Positions 1 through 11,549 of a stretch of DNA of 64,000 nt are shown here, piece by piece. The notes below the pieces were generated by a model that saw only the letters and a program-made list of their open reading frames with translations, ran no database searches and was not told where the DNA came from. Source of the stretch: Diphasiastrum complanatum (lineage: Eukaryota; Streptophyta; Lycopodiopsida; Lycopodiales; Lycopodiaceae); NCBI GenBank assembly GCA_029204225.1, contig CM055095.1, positions 51,869,836 through 51,933,835 of the forward strand, written 5' to 3'. The first letter of the stretch is position 1. Each line of letters starts with the position of its first letter. The position numbers and the translations under genes were made by a program.

Positions 1-1470
1 CCAATGAGCACTTGTAAATAAATAATTTTGGCAATAAACTTGACTTTGGGCCTTGTAGTTAAAATAATATTAGAAGGTCAGAGTTAAGCTTAAGTTAAGT
101 TACTAAATTTTTTGGGATTAGTCAAAAGTCAAATGGTGGTAGGTGGGGTGTGTTTCTTCCTACACCATAGATTCATTTGTGTTTCTTGTGGATGGTGTGG
201 ATTACAATCCCATCTTTTACAAGTAGCCAATAGGAAGCAAGGGGCAAGGGCCACCTCAAAGATAAAAAAGCACCTTTTGTAATCCATTCCTATGCTTAAT
301 TGAGAGGAGGAGACTTTACTAATTTGAGAGCTCAAGCATCCTCATTTGCTAGCCAATCTTGCTTATGTTTTTATTGTGATTTGCTTATTGTTTTGAGTTT
401 CCATTGTTTTTGCTTTGTGCTAGTTATAGTTTTTCCATAAGCATGATATTGATCATTTGAGCTAACCTCCATCTCTATCCTCCCCCCCCCTATCTCTCTC
501 TCTTTCTCTATTCACCCTCTATCAAGATGAATGCATGTGGTTAGAGTTAGTGGAAGTAGTATTAAGTGGATTAGAGTTAGTGGAAGTGGTGTTAAAGTGG
601 AGTAGAGTTAGGGAAAGGAGTAGAATGCATCTAAATCTAGCAACTTGACAAAGGTAGGTACTTATCTAGTGTTCTAACCTTCTTTGATAGGCGGAAGGGC
701 TGCTCACCAACTGAACTACATACCCTACAGTGCCGTCGTTGCCAGAGATAGGTTTCACTAACTAGTTTAGTTGTATTTCTAGTTGTTTTTGCTTATTTAG
801 AGTGTTTTTAGGTGGTTTTTGGGTAGATTTAGCTTGTTTTGTGTGATTTCTTGTGCTTGGACTATTCTCATCTAGAGGAGGAGGTGTGAGAGGGTAGTGG
901 CAACCCAAAACAGCCTCTAAGGGCTTGGCATCCATTCACAAAACTGAAAAAACTATAAAAATAGCTCAAATATATTTTTGGAGAGAAAAGATGCAAAAAT
1001 CACATCAGATTTTGTTTATCCAAAATCCAGTGAAAACCAACATTCGCACGACTGGCAGCAGCTCCAAGGTACTGTCCTACACCTCTGCATAGAAGCCTAC
1101 AAAGGTTCCTACCAATCAGATCTTGAAAAATCTAAAAAAAAATCATAATTTTTTTTAAAAACCCTTGAAAATAAAAAAAAGAATCAGATCTTCATAAAAA
1201 CCTTCGTAGAGCTTTCTAAAATTCCATCTCGGTGCGACCAGGGCATAGAGAAACTTGCGAAGGTTAGTTTCTAGTACAAGTGGGCTTGCAAAGGTTTGAA
1301 AGTTGAAAAAGATGGAAAAATCAAGAGAGCTCTCGCAGACGCCCAAAGTTTCAGTTCTAGTGGCCAAGAATCTTTGCAAAGAATTTTGAAGTTCCATCTT
1401 AGTGAGACAAGGACACAGAAGAGCTTGCGAAGGTTACTTTGATTTCAGTGAGCAGAAAATTGGATTTGAG
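1..1470 (+). repeat. Left arm of a large inverted repeat around element A
   Basis: Positions 1-300 recur as an imperfect reverse complement at about 7985-8275, and about 880-1470 recur as a reverse complement at about 6990-7410. Shared landmarks are the segment with GTGGTAGGTGGGGTGTGTTT near 132-151, the CCAATAGGAAGCAAGGGGCA stretch near 228-247, and AAGTTCCATCTTAGTGAGAC near 1389-1408. The middle (300-880) is less clearly matched but has a CT-rich tract (470-525) where the right arm has its GA tracts. The arm holds no convincing gene. It could be an LTR in inverted orientation or a long terminal inverted repeat. The left edge lies outside the window. Confidence 0.6.
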
Positions 1471-2031
1471 TTCTCAAAAATCACTAACATCATAAAATCC
1501 ATCAAATCCTTACAGAAGTAACCTTCGCAAACCATACCAATGTCTTCAAAATGTCTTTTCTCATCAGTGATGAAGTCTGTGAACGTTAGTTACTAAAGAT
1601 GACTAATTTGTGACCAAAAAAGTTCCCTCACAGATAGCCATAACTTCTTGATCTATAAGAAAGAATCTTCCACCCTTGGAACAGAGCCAGATCCACCCTA
1701 GATCTAGCCCCTGACAAGCTTGTGTAGGTTAATTCCCAACAGACCTGAAGAAATCAAGGTTTTTGATTGTAAAAAAATGGAAGAACCTTAGCACAGCCAA
1801 TCCTCGCATGACTAACCTTCACAGACTAGATCAATAGTTAGATCTGCACCATATCAAGCTACTGTGAATATCTCAGGCCAATCGGAACAATGATCAAAAA
1901 GTTATTAAGGAAAAACCACCATAAGAGGCCTAAAATCACACTTTTGGCCACCCAGACTGATCAGATTCCTAAGATCTAGCTTGAATTCCATAGATCCATC
2001 AAGATACAGCTGCCCTGGACATCTTCATCGA
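1471..2031 (+). other. Untranslated leader of Ty3/gypsy element A
   Basis: This gene-free stretch lies between the left arm and the first gag ATG. It contains several copies, in both orientations, of a degenerate AACCTTCGCA motif (for example 1518-1533 and 1817-1829). The same motif marks the leaders of the G elements. No primer-binding site matching initiator-Met tRNA was recognised. The frame is open from about 1981 with a TTG, but the first ATG in frame is at 2032. Confidence 0.4.
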
Positions 2032-2714
2032 ATGAATCTGAGACTCGGACGATTGATACTGAGAAGAATTGCAGATCAAGCTCCAAACCTACCCAGAGTA
2101 GCAACCACACAAATTGAGGTAGAAGCAGAACCAGCAGAAATGAATCCAATGGACCCACCTATTCATGTCGCACTCTTGCAAGCAGTTCGGAGAGCACCTC
2201 AGCTCGAGATGCCAAAATATGATGGATCATCAGATTTGATCAGATTCCTCCAGATCTACGAGCAAGCGTGCGAGATCTATGATGAGCGGACACCGGTAGA
2301 AAAATTGATGTTGTTTACAGTGTCACTAATTACGGTAGTGCAAGACTGGTTTTTAATCTCTCAAATAAAGAAAAGTCCACTTGGAAAGGGGTCAAAGCGG
2401 CTCTCATCACGCGCTTTAAACCAAGAAAGTTTCTGGAAAATTCGTTTCTCCTGTTGAGCAAAGTGCAAATAGGAAAAAGAGAAAGGGCCAGGGACTACAT
2501 AGAACGGGTCAAACACTTGAGATCCAAATGCAACGCAGCCTTAACTCCTAATCATGCGGTCATTATGTGGTTCCTCGCGGGGTTACCACGAAGTATCAAA
2601 AGAGAGCTGAAAAGATGGGAGCAGTATGCTACATTGCAAAAGCAATGGAAGACGCCATCAGAGAAGGAGATGAGGGTTCAAACGATGAATAATATCCGAC
2701 TACCCCTAATCTGA
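2032..2714 (+). pseudogene. Ty3/gypsy element A gag (capsid region), broken
   Basis: The translation matches the retrotransposon gag/capsid layout of G1 and G2 below. It starts with an acidic/Pro-rich N-terminus, then PKYDGSSDLIRFLQIYEQAC, a QDWF segment, and after a frameshift near 2455 the segments RARDYIERVKHLRSKC and IMWFLAGLPRSIKRELKRWE. In G1 the same block is one continuous frame, so the frameshift and the altered stretch before it are lesions of this copy. Gag would package the RNA in cytoplasmic particles. The frame ends in a stop at 2714 just after the capsid part. Identification is firm; function is lost. Confidence 0.75.
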
Positions 2715-3870
2715 CTCCCTCGGTAGCATCATCATCCAGCACTTCCAACATATTAACAGATAGCTGATGGAGCAAATGATGAAGTTACACAAGCAACAGA
2801 TGGAACAACTTACAATGCAATTTGATCAGAAATTGAAGGCCTTGTAGGGAGTTGTAGCACCCACTCCAAATCCACCAGAATAGAACCAACTACAATATCT
2901 CCAACAGGAAAAAGTATGGTGTTCAATTTGTACCTAGAACCATACAAAAAATGAGTCTCAAACTGACATAGAGGTTTTGCCACCTGTGTAATGCATCTTT
3001 GCATGAAACGACATTTTGCCCTTTCAATCCTCGTATCATACAACAAAAGAGAACTCAATACTAGATCTCTTATCCTTACCATCAGGGAGCGCCAAACGCG
3101 ACATCATGGTATGGCGTGCCAAATAATCAACAATACATGGCCTTACCTGCACCACTAGGGCCAGCTAATAATCAAGTGGCTCATGTAAATCTGACAGTAG
3201 CAGAACAAGGACCACCACTGCAATCTGAGCAGCAATAGTGGTACGAACCGGAAGAGGCATTTGTCAATCCGGAAATCAATGAATACTATGCAACCTACGC
3301 TTGCACAACCTCAACGTCAGGGAGGCAGGATCTATGGCTACTATGGATGCGACGAAGGCCATAGATTTGCTGAATGTCCTTATAAGGGACAGTATACTGC
3401 CTTTTGCAGAGAATGCGGATATGGGTATTGCTTCAAGAACTGCCCATTTAAGCCTGGAACAAGTGCACAAAAAAAACAGAAATCCCATGTTTCTGTGCTA
3501 GCAGTTATGTGAGCACAGAAGCGGAAGGGAGTGGCCCCATCACCACCTCCATTAGTATCAGTGACTGACGACCAACCCTCAGCTACATGACCATACCCGA
3601 ATGTGAGAGAAGAAGGAAGGATATACCACAAGGTCCGTCATTGGGTATAGAAAGCACAAGAAGAGGAAGCTACACAAGCAAGAGAAGCTCCTACACTACC
3701 TCAACCTACGGAAGAACCAGCACCACCAATGGCACTCCCAGTGAGAACAGATCAAAATGATTACCCGCATCATCATGAACCACCATTCGATATGGAAATT
3801 CCAGAGGTCCCACGGATAGGTGTGCTCACCAATTTACTGTCTAGCTAGAGCATCCAAGTTGAGTGGGCCA
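2715..3870 (+). pseudogene. Element A gag C-terminus: Cys-rich zinc knuckles and Pro-rich linker, broken
   Basis: Four knuckle-like units can be traced across three frames. The first, near 2934, is interrupted by TAG. The second, near 2978-3020, reads CHLCNASLHETTFC, a canonical CX2CX4HX4C. The third, near 3325-3380, has lost its first Cys. The fourth, near 3407-3450, reads CRECGYGYCFKNC, with CX2CX4CX3C spacing that is not a standard CCHC knuckle. A Pro/Glu-rich linker follows to the protease. Such knuckles bind RNA during packaging. Several stops and frameshifts make this a dead copy. Confidence 0.6.
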
Positions 3871-4871
3871 AAACGGAATTGGAAATAGTAGCAAAAGAGC
3901 CCTTATACTGTGCGGGCTACGATGGAATGAGCAATGTTCTCCATATTGGGATAGCTTGGGAGAGTGAAGAACACAACATCACCCTGCCAATCTACCATAA
4001 GAGGTTCAAGGACAAAGCAGCAGTGGTAGATGGAGGATCATGTGTAAATCTGATCTCCACTACCTTGTATCAGAAGTGGGGTGTGTAAGGATTAAAACCA
4101 GCAAAATTTGCCATCAAATTAGCTGATCAATCATGTGTAAAACCAAAAGGTGTAGTTGATGATATCCCAGTGAAAATAGCGGGAATGCAGTTTGTAATCA
4201 CTTTTGTGGTGATGGACATACCAGAGTCCCCTTCTGCCTATTGCGTTTTACTAGGAAGACCTTGGTTGAGAATTGCGCAAGTGGTTCACAAATGGGGAGC
4301 CAAAAAACTCACCTTTGAACATAGAGAATAGGCTGTAAAGGTTGATCCAACCATGTAGGCGGTGAAACCAATTACACCAAAAGCTGATGATGGATTGTCC
4401 ACCACTGATCACACAATTGATCGTCCAAGGCAAGCCAAGGGAGGTCATTATGACTCTAAGACGAATATTGTGAGATGGACGGACGCATTGGCAACCGTTG
4501 ACTGTATGGCTGGACATGCTTGTCAACGAGATTCAGATCCAGAACCCAGCACATCTTCACCCAAGTGCTATACCATGGACATACCAATCACTTTCGAGGT
4601 GAATATGATCAATGTAGCATGGCTACCAACAGAAGATATTGAGAACCCTGTAGATGATGATTTAGTCCCTTGGCAACATGTTTTTACCTACGACAAGGAG
4701 ACCGAGCTGATTGATGAGCAGAACCTACGACATCTGGATCTAGATTGCTATGGAATGAAAAAAGTACCAGCTCAGCTACCACAAAGATCGGCAATGGCTA
4801 AAGCCTCCAAGATAGATCCACCCAAGGCACCTTCCAACAAGAAGAATCAATTGAGACAACGTTATAACTAG
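3870..4871 (+). pseudogene. Element A aspartic protease and downstream linker, broken
   Basis: The retropepsin-like domain is visible. EPLYCAGYDGMSNVLHIGIA and NITLPIYHKRF are followed by the active-site region VVDGGSCVNLIS (near 4024-4058), then IKLADQS, GMQFVITFVVMDIPESPSAY and the flap-end LLGRPWLRIAQ (near 4246-4280). DGGS in place of D-T/S-G is shared with the G elements, so it looks like a family trait rather than damage. Stops at 4086 and 4329 break the frame. A second frame (4362-4871) carries the acidic linker that joins protease to RT in this family. Confidence 0.7.
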
Positions 4872-5075
4872 GTGCTCTGATGGAACGATCTACCAGAAGA
4901 GGCCATAGCTATGGTGGATGTTGATATTTGTAATCATGAAGTGAATATCACACCAGTTCCTAAGAAAGACAACAAGGATTAACCCAACTACATGGGAAGG
5001 AAAGGAAAAAAGAAAGTGTTGGGTTCCTTGAAGTCGATCCAAATGGACCCAGACGCAGCGTCATCTTCCTCATAG

Positions 5076-6400
5076 ATGACTGAAAATCCAAAGATTACAA
5101 GTCACGCTAAGATCAACATGCTGAAGGAGGAATCTCACCAAACGCCAGTTCACGAGATGCCAGAAACCGTCAAGAACTATACTTTAGATGATGTCGTAAT
5201 CATGATGCCGCAATCACAAAGAGAACCTGATCAAAATCAGGAACCAGTGGAACAAGTCTTCGAAGAATTTGCACGAACACAACCTATGAATTTAGCTGAG
5301 TCAAGTGAAGAAGAGAAGATCATATATGTGAGAGAACCGTTGACACCCACTCAATTCAAAAGACTACGTGCATTATTGGTGGAATACAAAGATTGCTTCG
5401 CTTGGAATGACAATGATCTGAAGGGTATTCCACCAACTGTAGTCCAGCATACCATACCCTTGGTGGATGGAGCAGTCCCCAAGGTGAGCTATTACTATCG
5501 ATGCAATCCTAACTATACAGAATTGATCAAGCAGTTATGAAATCGAGCACACTAAATTGGTATTGCCGATAGTCATAGTACCCAAGAAGAATGGCAAAAT
5601 GCGAATCTGTGTGAGCCTGAAGGCGTTAAATGCAGTTACCAAGAAGGATCATTTTTCCTTACCATTTTGGACAGAGTAGCAGGAGCAGAAGCCTACAATT
5701 TTTTGGACGGTTTCAACGGCAAATAGCACTAGACGATCAGCACAAGACAACATTCGCCACGGAATGGGATACCTATGTCTACAAAGTGATGTCATTTGGA
5801 CTTTGTAATGTCCCAAGTACCTTTAAATGAGTTATGCAGGCGGCACTCAAAGAATATTTGCAAATTTTTTTGGAGATTTTCTTGGATGATCTGTGCGTGC
5901 ACGGACCTATCTTTGAGCACTTATCCAATTTGGAAAAGGTGCTGAAGAAATGTCGCGAATATCAGATATCCTTAAACCTAGAGAAGTGTCAGTTTTGAGT
6001 GACACATGGCCTCATTCTTGGCCATATAGTATTCAGACACGGGATTGCCATAGATCTATCAAAGATAAGGATCATTGTTGATCTGCCATCACCGAAAACA
6101 ATCCGCGGGGAAGTATATGTTTTTTTGGGTCATGCTAATACTACCATATTTTCATTCTAGATTTTGCAGAGCTAGCACGATCAATCTACAAACTCACAAC
6201 GGAGCAGTCTTTACCCAAACAGGTGAACACAAAAAAGATTTTCCAATCCGATTTGCTAGTCGAAAGCTCAGTGATTCAGAGATAAACTATTCGCCTATAG
6301 AGTGAGAGGCACTGTCTATGATCTATGTAGTTAAAAAATTTCAATACTACTTGATAGCCACCCATTTTGTTTTTTATATGGACCATCAACCCTTGCTTTA
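5076..6400 (+). pseudogene. Element A reverse transcriptase and RNase H, broken and truncated
   Basis: The RT N-terminus (YKDCFAWNDNDLKGIPP, near 5388-5440) is followed, after a small deletion and frame changes, by PIVIVPKKNGKMRICVSLKA, ATEWDTYVYKVMSFGLCN and the catalytic segment EIFLDDL (near 5873-5893), where the usual YxDD is FLDD. RNase H-like sequence follows (FPIRFASRKLSDSEINYSPIE, then FYMDHQPLLYL). Multiple stops and frameshifts are present. The match ends near 6400, where a 150-bp tandem repeat begins. No integrase is present, so this copy lost its 3' end. Confidence 0.75.
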
Positions 6401-6402
6401 TT

Positions 6403-6990
6403 TGAAGATTTTCTGGGAACTAATCTTTGAAAAATGGTATGTACTTGTATCTGAGCCAGATCCACTTCCTTACCAAGCTGCGAGAGTTACTTCCCAAGGA
6501 AACTCAAAAAAACATGAAGTGCATTATTTTGGATTTTTTTGCAAAACTTTAAGATTTTCTGGGAACTCTAACCTTTGCAGGGTGGTATGTACTTGTATCT
6601 CAGTCAGATCCACCTGCTTACCAAGCTGCAAGAATTACTTCCCAAGGAAACTCCAAAAATCATGAAAAAAGTGCATTTTCGGGGGTCTTTTTGCAAAATT
6701 TTAAGATTTTCTAGGAACCAACCTTTGCAGGCTGGTATAGTACTTGTATCTGAGTCAGATCCACCTGCTTACTAAGTTGCAAGAGTTAACTCCCAAGGAA
6801 ACTCAAAAACTCATGAAAAAAGTGCATTTTTTGGGTGTTTTTTTGCAAAATTTTAAGATTTTCTAGGAACTAACCTTCGCAGTATCTTCTATGTTACTAT
6901 CTCAATGAGATGGAGTTGTAAAATTCTCTACAAAGGTTACTTACCACAGGAATTCAAAATTTTGATGTCTGAGAAGGTTCTAGGCCACTT
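6403..6990 (+). repeat. Minisatellite of about 150 bp, about four copies
   Basis: Units begin with GATTTTCTGGGAACTAA-like sequence near 6405, 6552, 6701 and 6857, giving periods of about 147, 149 and 156 bp. Each unit carries an AACCTTTGCAG or AACCTTCGCAG motif, a GGTATGTACTTGTATCTGAG-like stretch, and a run of T before the next unit. The array starts exactly where RNase H homology of element A stops. The open frames across it are not conserved between units. Confidence 0.8.
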
Positions 6991-7521
6991 TTTGCTCTTG
7001 GGACACTTTTTTGGGATCTAACGTTTGCATACTTCTCTATGTCCTTGTCTCAGTGAGATGGAACTTCAGAGAGCTCTGCAAAGGTTAGTTTTGAGTTTTG
7101 AAGTTTTTTTTTTCAATTTTTACAATGGATTTTTGAATTTTTTTGGGTTTTTCTCTGTTTTTTCAAAATCTGCTCGGAACTAACTCTTGTAGGCTTCTAT
7201 GTAGGTCTAGAACAGTGTTCTGGAGTTGCTGTCAATCATGTAAAGGCTTCTTCCCACTAGTTTTGAGAAATCAAATATGATGTGATTTTTAGCCCTTTTT
7301 TTTTTCTCCAAAATATAGATTTGAATATATTTGCTGATTTTTTGGGTTTTTTGGATTAAAGGAAGGGAATGGGTGCTTGGATCTGATCCCTCCCACCTCA
7401 CAATGTCTCTTCACAGTGCATACAAGCATAAAATCACAAAAAAGTGGCAAATCTAACACTAAAACTCCCTAATCTAACTCACAAAATCCGAGTTTCTGGT
7501 GAAAATGAAAGTGTAGGGGGG

Positions 7522-7631
<110 letters not shown>

Positions 7632-7744
7632 GTTATGAGGTGAGACGAGAGTGTGGCGCTCCCCGACAATGGCGCCATTGTTGTGTCGTCTTCGTAGTAT
7701 AGAGGTTCATTGCTGGGAGCGACAATCTTGCCTTCACTTGCATA

Positions 7745-7802
7745 GCACGAAGAGAGAGGGAGAGGAGAGAGAAGAGAGAGAGTAGAGAAAGGGAGAGAGA
7801 GA
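7745..7802 (+). repeat. Impure GA-rich tract
   Basis: A purine-rich stretch of GAGAGA with interruptions lies between the two pure GA runs. Confidence 0.8.
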
Positions 7803-7862
7803 ACGCCTAGGATGAGAGAGGCTTTGGAGGACCGAGCACCTTCCCAATTCTATTCCCACCCA

Positions 7863-7984
<122 letters not shown>

Positions 7985-8129
7985 CTCCTTAGACTGAGAA
8001 TGTCAAATGAGTACAAATGGTGCTCTTTTATTCTTGGGGAGGCCCTTGTCCCATTCATTCTATTGGCTACTTGAAATGGCAAGGATTGCAATCCTAGCCC
8101 TTCCAAAAAAACACAAAAGCTCTAGTGGT

Positions 8130-8665
8130 GCACAAAGAAACACACCCCACCTACCACCATTTGACTTTGACTCAACCTTGTAACTTAGACTTTGGCCTTT
8201 AACTTATTTTATTTGCACCTAAGACCCAAGTCACTAGAACGAACTTAAACTATATAATTAATGTGCTCATTGGGCTGGGCTTATACACGCAGGAAGCCAG
8301 TGCCTCGCACTTATTGCTCTACTGTAATGTGGCGGGGCCCACTTGGTAAGGCTCGGCCAACAGTATTTTTAGTGGTGGGACCCACTAATTTATTATTGTA
8401 CAGGAAATACCCACAACACCGACGCTTAAATAAATAAAAAGTCAAAGTTAGTAGAAATAGTTGCGATGTCGAGGCATGCTGTGTGTATAAGCCCATGGCC
8501 CAATGAGCACTTGTAAATAAATAATTTTGGCAATAAACTTGACTTTGGGACATGTAATTAAAATAATATTAGGAGGCCAAAGTAAAGCTTAAGTTAAGTT
8601 ACTAAGTTTTTTGGGATTAGTCAAAAGTCAAATGGTGGTAGGTGGGGTGTGTTTCTTCTTACACC
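8130..8665. repeat. Imperfect palindrome with about 145-bp arms
   Basis: The arm at about 8144-8280 (CACCCCACCTACCACC to GTGCTCATTGGG and GGGCTTATACACGCAGG) is complementary to about 8485-8665 (TGTGTGTATAAGCCC, CCAATGAGCAC, GGTGGTAGGTGGGGTG). The spacer between them is about 200 bp. The arms are also partial copies of positions 1-160, so this is where the right inverted arm and a third, direct copy meet. Confidence 0.75.
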
Positions 8666-8702
8666 ATAGATTCATTTGTGTTTCTTGTGGATGGTGTGGA
8701 TT
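8500..8702 (+). repeat. Third partial copy of the arm repeat (direct copy of 1-203)
   Basis: The sequence matches positions 1-203 almost base for base, starting at CCAATGAGCAC and ending at GGTGTGGATT. It stops abruptly where minus-strand copia sequence begins, so its right edge at 8702/8703 is an insertion or recombination junction. Confidence 0.85.
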
Positions 8703-9950
8703 GCAAACCCAACTTGCATCTGAATAACCAGTGAGAATATTGAGTTTGTTGTTGTCAATTGCTCCATAACAAATGCATAAGTCCATAGTAGCTTGAATAT
8801 ATCTCATAACTTTGATAAGACCTTTCCAATGTGTGATGCCAAGATTGGTCATAAATTTACTTAAGGAACTAACTGAAAAAGCTATGTCTGGTCTGGTACA
8901 AATCATTGTGTACATAAGAGATCCTATAATTATCGAGTGATAGGAAACTCACACATCTGCTCCTTCTTTTCGGTTGTTTGAGGACATTGGTCCTTCAACA
9001 ATTTGAATCCTGGGTCCATTGGTGAGTGAGCTAGCTTGCAATTTATCAGATTAAATTTGATCAACATATTGTGAATATATCATGTCGAATTCTGATGACA
9101 ACATTGATTTAGCTTCTTTTATTAAATCGGTATTGTTGCTGAAAAGCAGTGTGTCATCCACATACAAAATGATAATAATAAAAGAATGTTGTTCTGTCTT
9201 GAAATAGATCTTAGAATCTGAAGTGCTTGGTTTATAGCCGTGATCGATAAGAAAAATGTTGATCCCTTGAACCATACAATAGCAGATTGCTGCAAGCCAT
9301 AAAGTGCTATGTGGAGTTTACATACATGATCCTTTTTTCCTTCGACAAAATAACCCTTTCTTATCGATCCTTTGAGATTATGCTCTAGCAGATTGCTTCA
9401 AGTCATAAAGTGCTCTGTGGAGTTTACATACATGATTGTTTTTGCCATTGACAATATAACCTTTGGGTTGTATCATGTAGATATCTTCTTCGATAACTCC
9501 ATTGAGATATGATGTCTGTACATCCATTTGATGTATCTCTAGATCAGCAACAACAACAAATGACAATAGAAGTCTGATTTGAAAAATGTTTAACTACTGG
9601 ACTGAAAGTCTCAGTGTAGTCAACATTATGTATTTGCGAAAATCCTCTTGCAACAAGTTGAGCTTTTCTTCGATTGATGCTTTTGTATGTTGCCGTGTAT
9701 TTGATTTTGAATATCCATTTGCAATCAACTACATTTTTGCTAGTAGGAAATTTGACAATAGTCCAAGTTTGGTTCTTGATGAGAGATGAATACTCTCTAT
9801 CCATAGCTTTCTTCCAAAGATCGGAATCAAGTTGGCTAAGTGCTTCTTCAACAATAGTCGGCTCTTGAACAAGATAGGCTGTAGATTCTTCGATGTACCT
9901 TATAGACGGCCTTTGCGGTGTCTTGTCGATCTTCTAGGAGATGAGTGAAG
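8703..9950 (-). pseudogene. Ty1/copia element B: reverse transcriptase and start of RNase H, broken
   Basis: Reading on minus from about 9950, the order is RT N-terminus (WKKAMDREYSSLIKNQTW, VDCKWIFKIKY, VARGFSQIHNVDY), DVQTSYLNGVIEEDIYM, the catalytic ILYVDDTLLF segment (near 9155-9185), RPDIAFSVSSLSKFM, and GYSDASWV at the start of RNase H. The frame is broken in several places. A segment of about 60 bp is duplicated (9281-9340 and 9388-9450, both carrying GTGGAGTTTACATACATGAT). RNase H is cut off at 8703 by the arm repeat, so its remainder may lie beyond the left window edge. Confidence 0.85.
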
Positions 9951-10074
9951 TTGACTATGTTAGATTTTTTATGCTCAGTCTTAAACAAATCGTTTAAATA
10001 ATGAGCATCCTAAAAAACCCAAAGGCCGACAACATATTTTTGGGCCTCCACATTTTTCCCTTTTGAGATTTCTT
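9951..10074. other. Gene-free spacer
   Basis: Nothing recognisable is present. The stretch separates copia B from a short tandem repeat. Confidence 0.5.
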
Positions 10075-10300
10075 ATGCCTTAGAAATAATTTTTAAGGCA
10101 CCTTTATCTTTTTCGCCTTTTTGCTCCTTAGCGAAAAATGCGACACACTGGCAAAGTGGCCAGAATACCTTAGAAATCATTTTAAAGGAACCTTTGTCTT
10201 TTTCTTTCCTTGGCGAAAAAAATGTGACACGCTGGCCAAGTGGCCAGAATACCTTAGAAACCATTTAAAGGCACCTTCGCCTTTTTCGCCTTTTTACTTT
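10075..10300 (+). repeat. Tandem repeat of about 82-91 bp, about 2.5 copies
   Basis: Units begin with CCTTAGAAATCATTTTAAAGG-like sequence near 10078, 10169 and 10251. Each unit contains CTTTTTCGCC-like pyrimidine runs and the phrase TGGCCAGAATACC. The frames across it are repeat artefacts. Confidence 0.75.
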
Positions 10301-10794
10301 TTCACTTTTCTACATTGGCTGACCGACTTCGCCAACTTATGAGTAACCCTAAAAATAGTTGGACAAACAAATATCCCAAAGTAGCTGGCGGTTACCAACT
10401 TTGTACCTATGCAAAGACTGGTGTAAATAGCATTAAAAGCTTGTAAGATATTCTTTCGACACTTGTAAATCTATATATTAGCTGATTCAAGCTATGTAAG
10501 TATTAATTTTTTGTAAATATTCATATTTAATCAAAAACTCTTTTTCAATCAAAGTTATCTGTAGCCAGTGTTATCACGCCCAACAAGCTGAAGTTATTAC
10601 TTCAAGCTATTGTACTCACAGTTGATTTTTTTTTCAAAGTGCAATTTTTGTCTCACTACTGCGTCGTTCATTTGCACATTCTGTATAATTTCTTCTACTT
10701 GAATAATTTTGCTGCTAACTGTTGCGTTTCCGTTCCTACACGTCGCTCAGATCCTCGAGCTTCCACTGCATTCGCCAACACGCCATTTCAAAAA
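10301..10794. other. Non-coding spacer, possibly a degraded copia LTR or leader
   Basis: The AT-rich sequence contains a TATATATTA element and T-rich runs that could belong to an LTR. It does not visibly match the candidate 3' LTR of copia C downstream. No gene is supported. Confidence 0.3.
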
Positions 10795-11549
10795 GAATGA
10801 TGAGATGCTTGCACTAGGACCTAGATTTGGAGGCATCTATAAACTAGATCCAAGAGAATGTGTAAATTCTTGTAATGTTGCTCTTGTGAACAAGCTATCT
10901 ATGGAGGAGTTATGGCATAGGAGGTGGACATCCCAACTACAAATCCATGCTCTCTATGATCGAAGACGCCAAGGCTATTGGCTTGCCAAAGTCATTTTCC
11001 AAGGAGATCAAGCCATGTGAGGCTTGTGCTATTGCTAAATCTCACAAAAAGCCATTTACAAGATCTTCTATCAAGAGTAAGAATCATTTGGATTTGATCC
11101 ACTCAGATGTTCATTTCTCATCATCTATAAGCAAGGGATAAGCTACTTGTTTTGTTACCTTTATTGATGATTTCACAAGATTCACTTGGATATATCTTCT
11201 TGCTTCTAAATCTATGGTATTTGATCATTTCCTTACTTTCAACGCTTATGTTGAGAAGCAATTCTCATTCAAGATTAAAGCTTTTAGATGTGATGGATGT
11301 GGAGAGTATATCTCCAATAAATTCCATGACTATTGTGAGATTGAAGGCATTAAAAGGGAGTTCTCTTGTGCCTACTCTCCATCTCAAAATGGAGTGGCCG
11401 AGAGAAAGAATAGATCCTTATGTGAATGTGCAAAAGCCATGAGGATTGAGGCATCTTTGCCAAAAGACTTTTGGGGAGAAGCCATAAGTTGTGCAAATTA
11501 TCTTTGCAATACTCCCACATATAGCTCTTGGAGGAAAGTCACCATATGA
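10795..11549 (+). pseudogene. Ty1/copia element C: GAG-pre-integrase and integrase, broken
   Basis: The domain order is the pre-integrase motif (LSMEELWHRR, one-base frameshift near 10922, then GGHPNYKSML), the zinc-binding CEAC pair, and the integrase core with DVHF, FIDDFTRFTWIYLL, FRCDGCGEYIS and YSPSQNGVAERKN. The D-D-E catalytic residues are still readable. The enzyme would insert copia cDNA into the genome. A TAA interrupts the core near 11139, and the 3' end shifts frame near 11525. The gag and protease that should precede it are missing. Confidence 0.85.
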
